From: Drosophila persimilis
Taxonomy: Eukaryota > Arthropoda > Insecta > Diptera > Drosophilidae
NCBI RefSeq assembly: GCF_003286085.1
Contig: NW_020825288.1
Span: 19,592,001 to 19,656,000 of the forward strand
Direction of reading: 5' to 3'
DNA length: 64,000 bases
This document shows positions 1-9,777 of the stretch, piece after piece; the first letter of the stretch is position 1; every line of letters begins with the position of its first letter. The position numbers and the translations under genes were made by a program. The notes beneath the pieces are model-generated. The model searched no databases, had not been told where the DNA came from, and worked only from the letters and a program-made list of their open reading frames with translations.

Positions 1-3000
1 CCTGCATGCTGGTCTCTTTATCCTGCTCCTGCTGCTGCACCTGACTGCGCAGAGTGTCCTCCAGCTCGTTGACGAAACTCCGGTTGTCCTCAATGAAGGC
101 CTGAACCCGGTCCACGCGCATTTTGTCAGCCGCAGTCTCAACTGCATGCTCCACGCGAAGGCTATCGGCCACAATCTCCTCTGGCGCAATGTTCCTGGAT
201 GAATTGATGATCGATGGATTGGGCGTGGGCACATCCGAACTGCTGACACTCAGTTCTTGTATGGAGCGTCGGGTCATGCCCAACAGACGCTGTATATATT
301 GGGCAATCACGGGATCCACTTGAGTAGGCAGCGCCTCAGATGCAGACGCTGGGGCATTAGGGTTCTTATAGGTAATCGGGGGCAGACTCCGGTAGGCTGT
401 GGAATTCGAGTCTATGGAGTTTTGACCCTGATCCTTGCCATCCGATGTTGGCGCAATCGTGGGCGTGCTCTCTCTGGTGACACCCGATGTGGATTCCTTG
501 GTAGCTTCAATTTCAATTTCAGTAGATCTGGCTTTTGGCTTCGACTTGTGCTTGGGCATACACTGCTTGACAGTGCCATCGCTGTTGACCTTGATGATGA
601 TCACGGGATTTTCCCTATCTTTCGCCTCGACATCGATGATCTTGTTCTGCTTTTGTGCTTTGTAGAACTTCCGCAGACGCTGCTCGAGTAGGGCTTCCTT
701 TTGCTCCAGTTCCGTTTCCCGCTCGTTTAGGGTACGCGCCTTCTCTGCCAGTATATCTTCCCGCTCCTGACGTAAGGCGTCCAGTACCTCCTTGTCCTTG
801 TCTGCATGGGAGGAGGATCGCTGGCCCGCTTTCAATTCCTCCATCAGTTGTATGCGTATCTTTTCCACACGATCCAGCAAATTCTTCAATCTAATGGACT
901 TTGGGGTGTTGGACTCCTCTGCCCTGAGATCTGAACGAAGCTGCTTGCTCTGATCATCCACATAGTCGAGCAGCATGGAGCAGCAGCTCTCTGAGCTCCC
1001 CTTAAAGTCCGTTGATCTATGGGGATGTTCTCCCACATTAATGACACTCGGGGCGGCGGTGACCTTGCCCTTTCCAGATGTGGCAGATCTTGCATTGGAA
1101 CCAACTTCCGGGCATGTAACGATGGCCGGTCGCAGCAACATCTCCTCCATGGCCTCATTCATTTTTTGCTCCCGACGTACAGCCAGATCCGCAAACCGAT
1201 GACTGGGTATAAAGTTTGCCTAAAAACAAATCAATTAGGTACATGAAAAACGTGAAAACTCATCGACTCACATCGCTGGGCAGTAGATTCGGTTGATTTT
1301 GGACCAAAGCATCTAGTTTTTCTGTCAATTCGGCACAGTCCCGACGCACCTGCTCGCGTTCCAGGGCCCTTTTACCGCGCTTATCGCATTTTTTCCTGTT
1401 TGCAGATAGGTTTATATTTGTTTTGGTACATTTTTGAGGTGAACTCTTACCTGAGCTGGTCCAGCTCTTGCTCTCGCAATTCTCTCAGGTGATTTTCATC
1501 AAGCGCCTGATCCATGGCAGTCGGCAGTCTGGGATCTTTGCCATTTAATTGCACTGACTTGGCGGGTGCCTCATAGGTTCGATGGTACCTATTGTTATGA
1601 TCATAGAAATGAACGTAACTGGCTGGATTTGTTGGTTGGCCGCTTTGCCGCAGGATAAATTGAGCGGTGGAGACACTGGAATGCGTTGTTGATGATATTT
1701 GAGGGGGGTCCGTGGGAGGGACATCCGGTGAAGGAGGTCTTGCCATTGCTTGCCCCTGCTGTGCGTACATGGGATGTGTCTGAGGTGGACGTGGTTGAAA
1801 GGGCATCGCAAATTGTTGCATAGGCGGCATCGACTGTTGTGGATATTGTGGCTGAGCCTGTGGATACTGAGCGTAAGTTTGGAATGGTTGCTGCTGCTGC
1901 TGCTGCAGAGGAGGGGGATATAGAGATGCTTGCTGCATAGGATTCCGTTGCTGCATTTGTGGATTTTGCAGCATTTGTGGATTTTGCAGCATTTGTGGAT
2001 ATTGCTGCACTATAGGGACCTGCTGCATTTGCGGCTGTTGCTGCATCATTTGTGGATTTTGAGGCTGTTGCTGCATCATTTGTGGATTTTGAGGCATTTG
2101 CTGCACTAGAGGGGGCTGCTGCATTTGTGCATTTTGCTGCATTGAAGGGGCTGCTCCCTGGGCTGTAGCTTGTTGTGTGGGTTGTGCTGTTGCTTTCGCA
2201 GTTTGCGATTGAGTGGTTATTTTTTTTGGCAACGTTTTTCGTTTTATTCCCGCGTCGATCACTTTGGCAGGAGGTGGATCTGTTCTCAGGGCAGTGCTTC
2301 GCCTCATTGGCTGCTGTTGGCTCGTCCCTGCTTTTGGGGCTCTGTTGGCCTTTTGTGTAGTTGTCGCCCGCTTGGGGGCTGGAAGTTTTTTGGCAGAAGC
2401 AGCTGCTGGCGCCTTTGCTGCCGGCATTGCCTTTTTGGGCGATCGGGGCAATGACTTTGTGGGGCTCGGTGGTGGTGCGTGCGCTTGCTTTGGTTCCTCT
2501 GGCGCTGGGGCTTGGGCTGGTGCTTGGGCTCTGGCTGGGGCTGGGGCTTGGGCTGGTGCTTGCAATGGCCGAACTATTGTCTCGGTGCGTTTAACTATAT
2601 CTGTGATTTGGGTAAACCGTTGTCGGCGTGGATTATCCTTTCGATCTGGACTGGTGGCAGGACTGGTACGCACAACATGGCTGAATTTGCGGTTGGTTTG
2701 AATGTATCTGTCGTTGATGTCCAGGCCAGTGCAAGTGTTGACCACATGGCCGTCTGCCTCGTCTATGTTCACATCCAGAATCACTGTAGGGTTCTTCTTT
2801 AGTTTGTTTGTCGCACCAGTAATGGGTGAAGACGGGCGCGTATTGTTCTCCCCATCCTCGCCGTCCAAATGCAAGATGGAGGAATCGCTGCTCTCGTAAT
2901 CGTCACAATCATCATCGGAGGTCAGGCAGAAGCATTTGGGATTGTCGTGGCAGCAGGCTCGCTCCGGCAAGCTTGGGAAATTGTAGGCCACGCCGCCAGT

Positions 3001-3603
3001 CGCACGGTTCTCCTTGTCGTCGGGCTGCTCCTGGGGCAAAGGAGTTTGTGTGCTAGTTGTGGCGCGTCCTTGCGCATTGAGAGGATTCATACCACCGGCT
3101 GACCGCAGCTTCACCCGAGTATTTTCAGCGTTTCTTTTCATTGCCCGAAGCCTGCAGTTTTTTATTTTGTCGATTTTCTCCTGCTTCCGCTTTGCGGTCT
3201 CCTCATTCTCCGCTTGTGCTGCCCGATGGGCGTAACCCACTTGAAATATGGCTGACCGGTAGTCTTGGTGCTTTTTGACCAAAACATTCTCACGCCACAC
3301 TTTCAGCTCGTCCTGCTTGGTCTGCTTCAATCGGTTTATTTGGCGTTTCTTTTCCGCAGTAACATCCTCGCGTATTTTTCGGGCCAAGCTGTTCGACTTC
3401 TCGCGCACCTAAAAAGACAACGTAAATGTTACAAGACCTTCGGAATTAATGCGTCGTAGACTCGCATAGCGTACCTGCTGTAAACGAGTTATGCGACGCT
3501 CGTTTTCAAGATCTTTTTTGACACGAACTGGATCGTCAAGTACGGTGACGGGTCTCTTGCAGCTGCTGCCAAAGTTTCCTTTCACACGTATATGCAAAGC
3601 CAT
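1..3603 (-). CDS. ana1: Ana1/CEP295-like centriole protein, N-terminal part (runs off left edge)
   Basis: Coding exons, in transcript order, are 3603-3475, 3408-1451, 1395-1272 and 1219 to beyond base 1; all four join in frame. The start is the first ATG of the open frame. Residues ~35-100 (ERRITRLQQVREKSNS followed by IREDV) resemble the charged helical N-terminus of CEP295, whose fly member Ana1 links Cep135 to Asterless during centriole-to-centrosome conversion; that role is family knowledge. After the helical N-terminus come an acidic Ser-rich patch, a Pro/Ala repeat (~2480-2570), Ala/Lys/Pro-rich sequence, and a long Gln/Met/Pro tract (~1800-2160) built of NPQM-type repeats. The last exon returns to coiled coil (LNERETELEQKEALLEQRL) and a segment PVIAQYIQRLLGMTRRS. 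The C-terminus lies outside the window. Centriole role is inferred from the N-terminus; the disordered middle gives no help. Confidence 0.75.
1800..2160 (-). repeat. Coding tandem repeats in ana1: Gln/Met/Asn/Pro tract
   Basis: Within the large ana1 exon, short units encoding PQNPQMMQQQ, MLQNPQ and runs of CAG follow one another for about 360 bases. The frame stays open throughout. This is low-complexity coding sequence likely to vary in length between alleles. Confidence 0.8.
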
Positions 3604-3764
3604 CAGCTGTTAATATTTTCCTAACACTAAACACATACACGGTCAAACGAAACAACGAACGAATATAAAAGAACACGAATTTAAGTAAAATCAAACAGCC
3701 AACGTCTTCAAATTCCAAAACAAGCGCAAGCGCAGGGATGCTTAGATCAGTTTGACAGACCCTC

Positions 3765-4545
3765 AAAAATATACCGAAATATATCGTCTCATTTGAAAAA
3801 TATATCGTAAATATACTGACGAATTAAAGTTATATTATACATATTCCTCGTTTTTCATATTCCGTCGAATATTACTAGTTATATTGAACCCTCAGAACTG
3901 CCCACATAATTTTATCCGATTAATGAATCAATTTACTACTTAACTGGTTTATATTAAATACTTGTTTTTATTGGTTTAGGAGAACGTAAGAAAAAATAGT
4001 CCCTATTGCTTAAGTTTGATATTCCGTTGAATGATGCTGACTAACTAAAGCTTTTAGCTCTGCCCACATAATTTTATGCCATTCATAAATACATTTTCTA
4101 CAAGATTAGTTACTTACTTAAGTACTCCTTTTTATTGAATTTAGCTACAACAAGGTTTGAAAAAAAGGTCAACAGAAAACAGGGACAATGTAAGTAATGT
4201 AAGGGACATTGTGGCGTGGAAAAATCCCTCCACCAACAGAGGATAGCCCATCACAAAATATATAGCAAATCGCAAAAAAAGAGAGCAAGTCCCACTAAAC
4301 TTGAGCGCCAAATAGAAATGGTTTGAAAATGAATGAGCGAAAACGATTTAAATGCACTCCCTTGGAATAAATGATGGACGGCAGCACGATTTGAGATAGC
4401 ACAAATTCGAAAGACCCGCGTATGCAAGTTTCTATATCCTTAGTTCTTAAATATACATTTTAAAATGTAATTTAATAGATGAAATTAATTAAATATACCA
4501 TTATATACCGATAAATTTGACCCAAGAAAATATCGCAAACACTCA
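3765..4545. repeat. Dispersed AT-rich repeat, copy A (with internal 162-bp duplication)
   Basis: Copy A shares diverged but collinear blocks with 16966-17750 (copy C). These include the CATATTCCTCG/ATATTCCG block, the GCCCACA-AATTTTA block, a block around GAATGAGCGAAAA-GATTTAAATGCA, and the right end ACCATTATATACCG. Copy A carries the ATATTCCG...GCCCACATAATTTTAT segment twice, at ~3857 and ~4019, a spacing of 162 bases. No ORF is present. The class of element is unknown. Confidence 0.7.
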
Positions 4546-4552
4546 GCGAGTA

Positions 4553-4560
4553 TATCGATA
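4553..4560. promoter_or_regulatory. DRE octamer upstream of ISCA2
   Basis: The palindrome TATCGATA is a perfect match to the DNA replication-related element bound by DREF, common at promoters of ubiquitously expressed Drosophila genes. It lies 135 bases upstream of the ISCA2 start codon. Related TATCG words surround it. Confidence 0.6.
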
Positions 4561-4694
4561 CTATTGATCGAATGTATCGAATATCTATCGCCTACTGCAG
4601 CAAAATTCATCGCATCGAACAGCTGGGCCTTCATTGTTTTGGATTACGAGATAGTAAATAAAAATTTTGAAATAATTTTCTACTCGGCTGAAAA

Positions 4695-5171
4695 ATGTCG
4701 TTCCTATTGAGGCAGTTGATAAAGCCGGGGCTGCAAAGGTAATTTCCACAAAAAATTCGTTAAAAAATTTGAATATAATTTTTTTTTGGCAGAAATCTAC
4801 TGCAGTCGGCGGTTGCAAGCCGGCATGTCGCTTCGGCCAATCCCGAACAGAAGATACAGGTCAGTGAGAGCTGCTTGAAACGTTTGCGTGAGATCTGCAT
4901 CGATGGCTCGTTCCTGCGCATAACCGTCGAGGGTGGCGGCTGCTCGGGATTCCAATACAAGTTCGATCTGGACTCAAAAATGAACGAGGACGACCTGCAG
5001 TTTGGCGAGGAAAAGGCCAAGGTGGTGATTGACACCGTATCGCTGGAGTACTGCACTGGCTCGACCGTGGACTATCACAGCGAGCTGATACGAGCGGGTT
5101 TTCGCATGGTGGCCAATCCGTTGGCCGAGCAGGGCTGCTCTTGCGGCTCCTCCTTCTCAGTTAAAATGTAA
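4695..5171 (+). CDS. ISCA2: ISCA2-type mitochondrial iron-sulfur cluster assembly protein
   Basis: Two exons, 4695-4738 and 4793-5171, with a 54-bp intron, give 140 residues. The first ~35 residues are basic and free of acidic residues (MSFLLRQLIKPGLQRN...), as expected of a mitochondrial presequence. The rest is one A-type Fe-S carrier domain. It carries the three conserved cysteines: GGGCSGFQY near residue 80 and GCSCGSSF near the C-terminus. With ISCA1 and IBA57 this family supplies [4Fe-4S] clusters to mitochondrial aconitase, lipoate synthase and respiratory complex I; that is family knowledge. The ISCA2 rather than ISCA1 assignment rests on the overall likeness, including ANPLAEQGCSCG. 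The D. melanogaster counterpart is probably CG13623. It diverges from ana1 and converges on the PPP1R21-like gene, with only 174 bases between stop codons. Confidence 0.9.
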
Positions 5172-5345
5172 TGGTACTGTTAAACGTTAGTGAATTATTT
5201 AATACATATATATATATGTTCAGTTATCAAACAATAGGGGGCCAGGGGTAGGATATTGCATAATAACGCAGACAGGCTGGGCCTGGGTTAGTTTTTACAA
5301 TAATATACAGGAAAGCGGCACGCCAGGAGCTCGAGCCCCCTCGAT

Positions 5346-6866
5346 TCATTTGCAGGCAGCCAACTGGTCGCTGAGACTAATCACTTGTTCCGTGAGAACG
5401 CTAATCTGCTCCTCATAGTTAATGCGCGTTGTGGTCTGCAAGGAGAGATCCCGATTGTTAGGCTTGGGAATAAATAAAGGCTTGGGGGGGCAACCTACCA
5501 GTTCTTCTTCCATCATTTGCAGGGCGCCACCCAGGCTGGCCAGCTGCTCATCCTTGGCCTTCAGCTCATGGGTGGCGTTCTCCAGGCAGTTTTGTAAATG
5601 CTGCACCTCCAGTTCGAAGGATCGCAGTCTCGATTCGGCATGTACCTTTAGCCGCAGCAGATCTTCGAACTTTTTGCTGAACACGCTATAAATCAACTGC
5701 TCTTTCGAGGGCGGTTCCGGCGGCTCCTGCATGGAGTCACGCGCTCGTTGACTGCCTCTGGCCTCCAGTTCGCTTGGCTTGACGGTAATGCCCGCCGCGG
5801 CCGTGCTGCAGCTGCAAATGCTGAGATCCTTGATTGGATTCGAATTAAAATTCTGGTGCAGCTTGGCCACCTCGTATTGGGCGCGCCAGTGTGCCGCTTC
5901 CTTTTCCAGCATTGCAATGCGATCCTCGGCTGTGAGCTGCACGACATGGTTGGAGTTATTTTGCTGGATGTTGTGCAATGGAGTGTTGTCACTGCCGGTG
6001 GCACTCAAAGCGTCCTCGCTGCCAAGCTGTCAAGTGAAGGATGAGGTAAAGGCTTGAAGAATGAGGTACAACACCTACCATGCTGGCCGCATCCACCAGT
6101 TTGGTCTCCAGTTCGCTGTTTCTGTGCTGCAATGTTTCGATTTCTTTTCGCAAACGTTTCTCAAGCTCGTTTTGGTCACCAATGCGCTTATCCAGTTTCT
6201 GTGAGAGCGTCGCTATACGCTCCGTGTGCAGCAACAAGTCACGCTGCTTGTCGTCAATCTGTGGGTGGGTGGATGTTTGTCGGTAAGTTAGAGGAGGAGC
6301 CTTTTGTTTTCCCCGTATCACTTACCAATGACGTCAGCTGGGCATTTTCCATGATTTTCTTTTGCAGCTCTTCGAATAGGAGGGTCTCTTGGGCGGCATT
6401 AGCTTCGTGCGATGTCTCGGCAGAGGCGGCGTCGCCAACATCCAGTTTGGTGCCACCTAGCAGTCCCCGCCTTGAAGCGGGCTCCTTGTCCTTTTTCTTC
6501 CTCTGCTGCTCGTGCACTGAGATTTCTTGTTGCAGTTGCGATACCCGAGACTCCAGCTGCTTGTTCCGGAAGCCCAACGAGTCTACCTCCTGTTCGGTGC
6601 GGCGCAGGGATGTGGCATACTGCTGCAGCTGCTCCCTGAGGCCACCCTCCTTGGCCTGCTCTTCCAGCACCGCCTTTTTCAGCACAGTGGCCTGGGCACG
6701 CAGCTGTGCGTGCGGATGTGTGGATTAAATTAGATTAACGCCAGCCGTTAATGGGCGTAAACTGTTGCTGCTGCGGGCCGATTCTTACCTTTGAGTATTC
6801 GCTGGCTAGTTTCTGATACTTGTCTGCCGACACTGTGCCATCCATGGTCATAGCTTTCTCCGCCAT
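5346..6866 (-). CDS. PPP1R21-like (KLRAQ-motif) coiled-coil protein, short form
   Basis: Five exons, 6866-6789, 6703-6326, 6258-6079, 6026-5499 and 5435-5346, all phase 0, encode 417 residues. The N-terminus matches PPP1R21: DKYQKLASEYSK, then across the first intron LRAQATVLKKAVLEEQA, recreating the KLRAQ signature. The C-terminus matches the family's other end (TTTRINYEEQISVLTEQV). The protein is coiled coil nearly throughout. Human PPP1R21 is roughly twice as long; here the introns are 52-85 bp, so no large exon hides between them and the middle region is truly absent. PPP1R21 is known as a PP1-associated endosomal protein of the FERRY complex. No RVxF-type PP1-docking motif was evident. 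The start at 6866 is the first in-frame ATG of the exon; ATGs at 6851 and 6845 are alternatives. Confidence 0.8.
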
Positions 6867-7574
6867 GCAGGCAGCCAGTGATAGTCGTTCGTAGGCGAAA
6901 ATGCTTTTCTTGCAAATATGCCGACGGATTGTTTTAAACAAAAAAAAAAACAACAATAAACAACACCAACACCAATAAACAGACTTTTCGATAAAACTTG
7001 CTGTGTAACCATATACCGTCTCTTTTTCAAAATATACCGATGAAAAAAGGAATTTAACCCGCCTTTATTTAAACAAGTGAAAAACTTGATAATAATACTT
7101 CTTCTTGTATATACAATGTATCCTTCCTCATTACTTACAAAAAACCAAAAATCGTTCACTTTAACTGCGCTAAAATTCTTTAAGATTCATACTGTTTGTG
7201 GAGTATTTCAATACCCTCTGGTCGGTAATGGGTTAATGCTTTCTGACCATGAACGGAACAAATTTTCGTTGAATTTGATATTCGGTTTAATATTACTAGC
7301 TAGCTAAAAACCTCAGCCATGAACACATACTTTAATCAGATAGATGAATCAATTTTCAACAAGATTGGTCAACATTAAAGAGTTCCATTTATTGGATTGC
7401 TTATAAAATAAGGTTTAAGGAAAAATTCAACGAAATTCTGTTCCCTACCGAAATGTACATCATTATGGGAACTCTTGAAAATTACCGATAAGCCGATAAC
7501 GATTACATATCGTTATATTTGAATTCAAAATCCACCCTCAAAGATATAGTATTATATTAAATGTTATAAAATCC
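6867..7574. promoter_or_regulatory. Intergenic: 5' flank of the PPP1R21-like gene and partial repeat copy B
   Basis: This 0.7-kb AT-rich stretch separates the 5' end of the PPP1R21-like gene from the 3' end of the takeout-family gene, both on the minus strand. Two TATACCG words lie at ~7013-7040. No plausible gene is seen. Confidence 0.45.
7009..7510. repeat. Dispersed AT-rich repeat, partial copy B
   Basis: It shares with copies A and C the left-end AAAATATACCG, a TTTGATATTC-G block near 7273, TAGCTAAAAACCT, GATGAATCAATTTTC-ACAAGATTGGT, and TTTATTGGATT...AAGGTTTAA near 7390-7420. The right part seen in A and C (the GAATGAGCG block) is missing. Divergence is high, so the borders are approximate. 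Confidence 0.55.
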
Positions 7575-7580
7575 TTTATT
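7575..7580 (-). terminator. Polyadenylation signal of the takeout-family gene
   Basis: AATAAA on the minus strand, about 41 bases beyond the stop codon at 7621. Confidence 0.6.
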
Positions 7581-7620
7581 GACTAAATAGTAACATAAAT
7601 TAGATGCTCAAAAATCACCA

Positions 7621-9510
7621 TTAACTTAAGAATATATTATCGAAGGGTACCTTCTCAAACAGTTTGTTTGACAACTCGCGGAATATCAGGCCAAAGCTCT
7701 TGGCATAGCCCGGTTTTAGCTCGTTGAAAACTGTCTCCCAGTTCTCGTTCAGAAAGCTATTCATGCCATCGGAGAGGGTCTTGTCGTTGAAGAGATTCTC
7801 AAAGTTCACGTATACACGCTTCGGATCAAAGCTAACGCGATAATCCTTGAGGCGCATGTACTTGACGCCATCCTTTTCGAAGGGCTCGCCTATCAGACGG
7901 TGCTCGATTTTGGTGTTGACTAGTGTTACATTCGCCTTTCCATGGCCGGTGATGGGTAGGAGCAGGATGCGACCAGACATCTCGTATTCGCCGATCATCT
8001 CGATGCGATCCGTTCGGCTTTCACAGATAATCAAATGCTTGTCCAGATCGGTTCTGCAAGAGAGTCAATTCCATTAGGAGTTCTATCCACATGGATCTAC
8101 CTGGATTTTACCTATAGCGCAGGATCTTGCTGGTGGAGATCATGTCGTGCACCTTCAAGTTCTTCAAGGCCTGACGTAGATTTATTGGCGCATTGCCGGC
8201 ATCTATAACAAGTTTCTTCACGGACAGCGGCTCCAGGGGCGGTATGCCGAATTCTTTATTGCCTGCCAACGGTTTAAATATTGTTATATACCTTTTAGCA
8301 CGTCATCCCATTGTGTGAGCATCTATACGAACCATCTTTCAGCAACACTATGGCCTTATTGACAGCATCCACCAGACACTTGTCGAAGTTTGCATCTCGC
8401 TTACATTTGGGGAAGCCTTCGGCTGTGTGGAAACAAAACAGAAACCAAAAAAGATACCCAAATCAGTTGGTCATGACATTGAAATTGGAATCTTGTGGTT
8501 TGCGGAAGTCCCAGAGCCTGCCTGCCGCCTGCAATTGGGCCAGCTACAGCTGTAGCGCCCGTCCACTTGGCCAGAGTTCGTTGGCCACAAAAACTAGTTT
8601 GAGCCCGAGCGTAAACAAAATAGAAAACAGAAACAGAAAACACAAATGTCTCTCTAAAGAAGCTGAGCTAGCATATTTTAGTGGCTCAATGTCAAGTTGA
8701 AGCGCACGGCGATCGGCAATTTATCATGAATAAATTTTTTGATTGTAAATTGAGAGGCAGACAAAAGCAGACGCATGACCTATGGCAACAGTTTCCATTA
8801 ATCATCAATGGAATGCTGAAATTAATTTACACTCCATCGATATCGGATCGGATCGATTACATCTGTGTGTGTGTCCTTCTCTTGCCTACTCTTAAGGTGA
8901 CACATTTTTTCTGTCACTTTACGCGCCGAAGCGGAAGTGTAGGACTGGACTGGACTGGACTGGATGTGGATCAGTGGACTGTCTGCCCGAAACCCGTCGC
9001 GTCGCTGTCAACCTGTTTGTAAATTGAAACAGCCACCGCCACAATTGCATAACCTGCACAATAGTCTGCACCACACACACACACACCTGTCTCGATTTGC
9101 ATGCCCCCTCCCTTTTCATGTCAGGCCTGTCATTAGAGAACATTATACGGAGGGTGACCTCCAAGTGTCGCGGGCCAAGCGCCCAAAACGAAATTAACTA
9201 GCTAATAAACAATATCTATCACGTTTTAACCATAAACATATGCCTCTCGGGGCGTTGGACAAAGTGCGCAAATAGCAAATAGCAAAGAGCAAATGGTAAA
9301 AACAGTAAAATAAACAGCAAATAATCAAAGGTGGAAACAATATTAGTTTGCACTTTTGACTCTCGCTGCCGATGCTCCGATGGTAGTGGGGGAATGGGAA
9401 AAGGTTGGGGGTTGATACTTACGCAAATCTTGCGTAGCCGTTACAATTAATTCCTGCGCAACCGCAACGATTAGCAGCAGTAATGAAGCTGTTGCCGACA
9501 CTCGGAACAT
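7621..9510 (-). CDS. CG13618: Takeout/JHBP-family secreted hydrophobic-ligand-binding protein
   Basis: Four exons, 9510-9423, 8422-8333, 8262-8112 and 8053-7621, encode 253 residues. The start follows a TATA-type promoter and opens a signal peptide (FRVSATASLLLLIVAVAQ). The mature protein begins with the family's disulfide pair (FPKCKRD...FDKCL) and then shows the typical order: a hydrophobic IPPLEPL segment, GEYEMSGRILLLPI near the middle, KDYRVSFDPKRVYVNFENLFN, and a C-terminal amphipathic part with ENWETVFNEL. Length is normal for the family, whose members carry juvenile hormone or other small lipids in haemolymph or other secreted fluids. The specific ligand is not predictable. The donor after exon 2 (GTTCGT) is weak but keeps frame. 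The D. melanogaster counterpart is probably CG13618, not takeout itself. Confidence 0.85.
8423..9422 (-). other. Intron 1 of the takeout-family gene
   Basis: A 1-kb intron after the signal-peptide exon. It contains a short GGACT repeat (~8941-8963) and a CA tract (~9072-9086). No coding exon or RNA gene is evident in it. Confidence 0.6.
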
Positions 9511-9583
9511 GTTTTTTGTATACGAAATCGGATGTACGAGTGGAGAGAGGGAGATCTATTTCTTAAGTGTAACTTTTTGATTC

Positions 9584-9640
9584 ACAGCCACACACACACG
9601 CGCACACACAAAACTCCACACACACGCACACGCACTACTC
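9584..9640. repeat. CA-rich simple repeat in the 5' region of the takeout-family gene
   Basis: An interrupted CA/CG dinucleotide tract lies between the start codon (9510) and the predicted TATA box (9770-9777), so it would fall in the 5' UTR if that TATA box is used. A GATTCC-type repeat follows at ~9656-9690. Confidence 0.7.
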
Positions 9641-9769
9641 CGACTCGAGACCCTTCCGATTCCAATTCCGATTCCGATGCCAAGTCCTATTCCCAATCCG
9701 TTTCCAGCTGGTGGTTCTCGCCGCGACTTATCACTGTGGTGTGTACTCGGGATGCGTCGAGCGCTCGAG

Positions 9770-9777
9770 TTTTTATA
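9770..9777 (-). promoter_or_regulatory. TATA box candidate for the takeout-family gene
   Basis: TATAAAAA on the minus strand, inside TGGTATAAAAACTCGAG. Initiation 25-30 bases downstream would fall near 9746-9750, about 240 bases before the ATG at 9510. A TATA promoter suits a regulated, tissue-specific secreted protein. Confidence 0.5.

Larger units (their letters stand above)
3604..4694. promoter_or_regulatory. Shared divergent intergenic region of ana1 and the ISCA2 gene
   Basis: About 1.1 kb separates the two start codons, which point away from each other. It holds no plausible ORF. Most of it is the dispersed AT-rich repeat described separately. Near the ISCA2 end is a perfect DRE octamer, and near the ana1 end are copies of TATACCG/TATATCG. 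Both genes are expected to be broadly expressed, so a bidirectional housekeeping promoter is a reasonable inference; TSSs cannot be placed from sequence alone. Confidence 0.55.

Noticed and set aside
2213-2701. 162-codon plus-strand Ala/Gly-rich frame
   Set aside because: Antisense shadow of the Pro/Ala-rich part of ana1.
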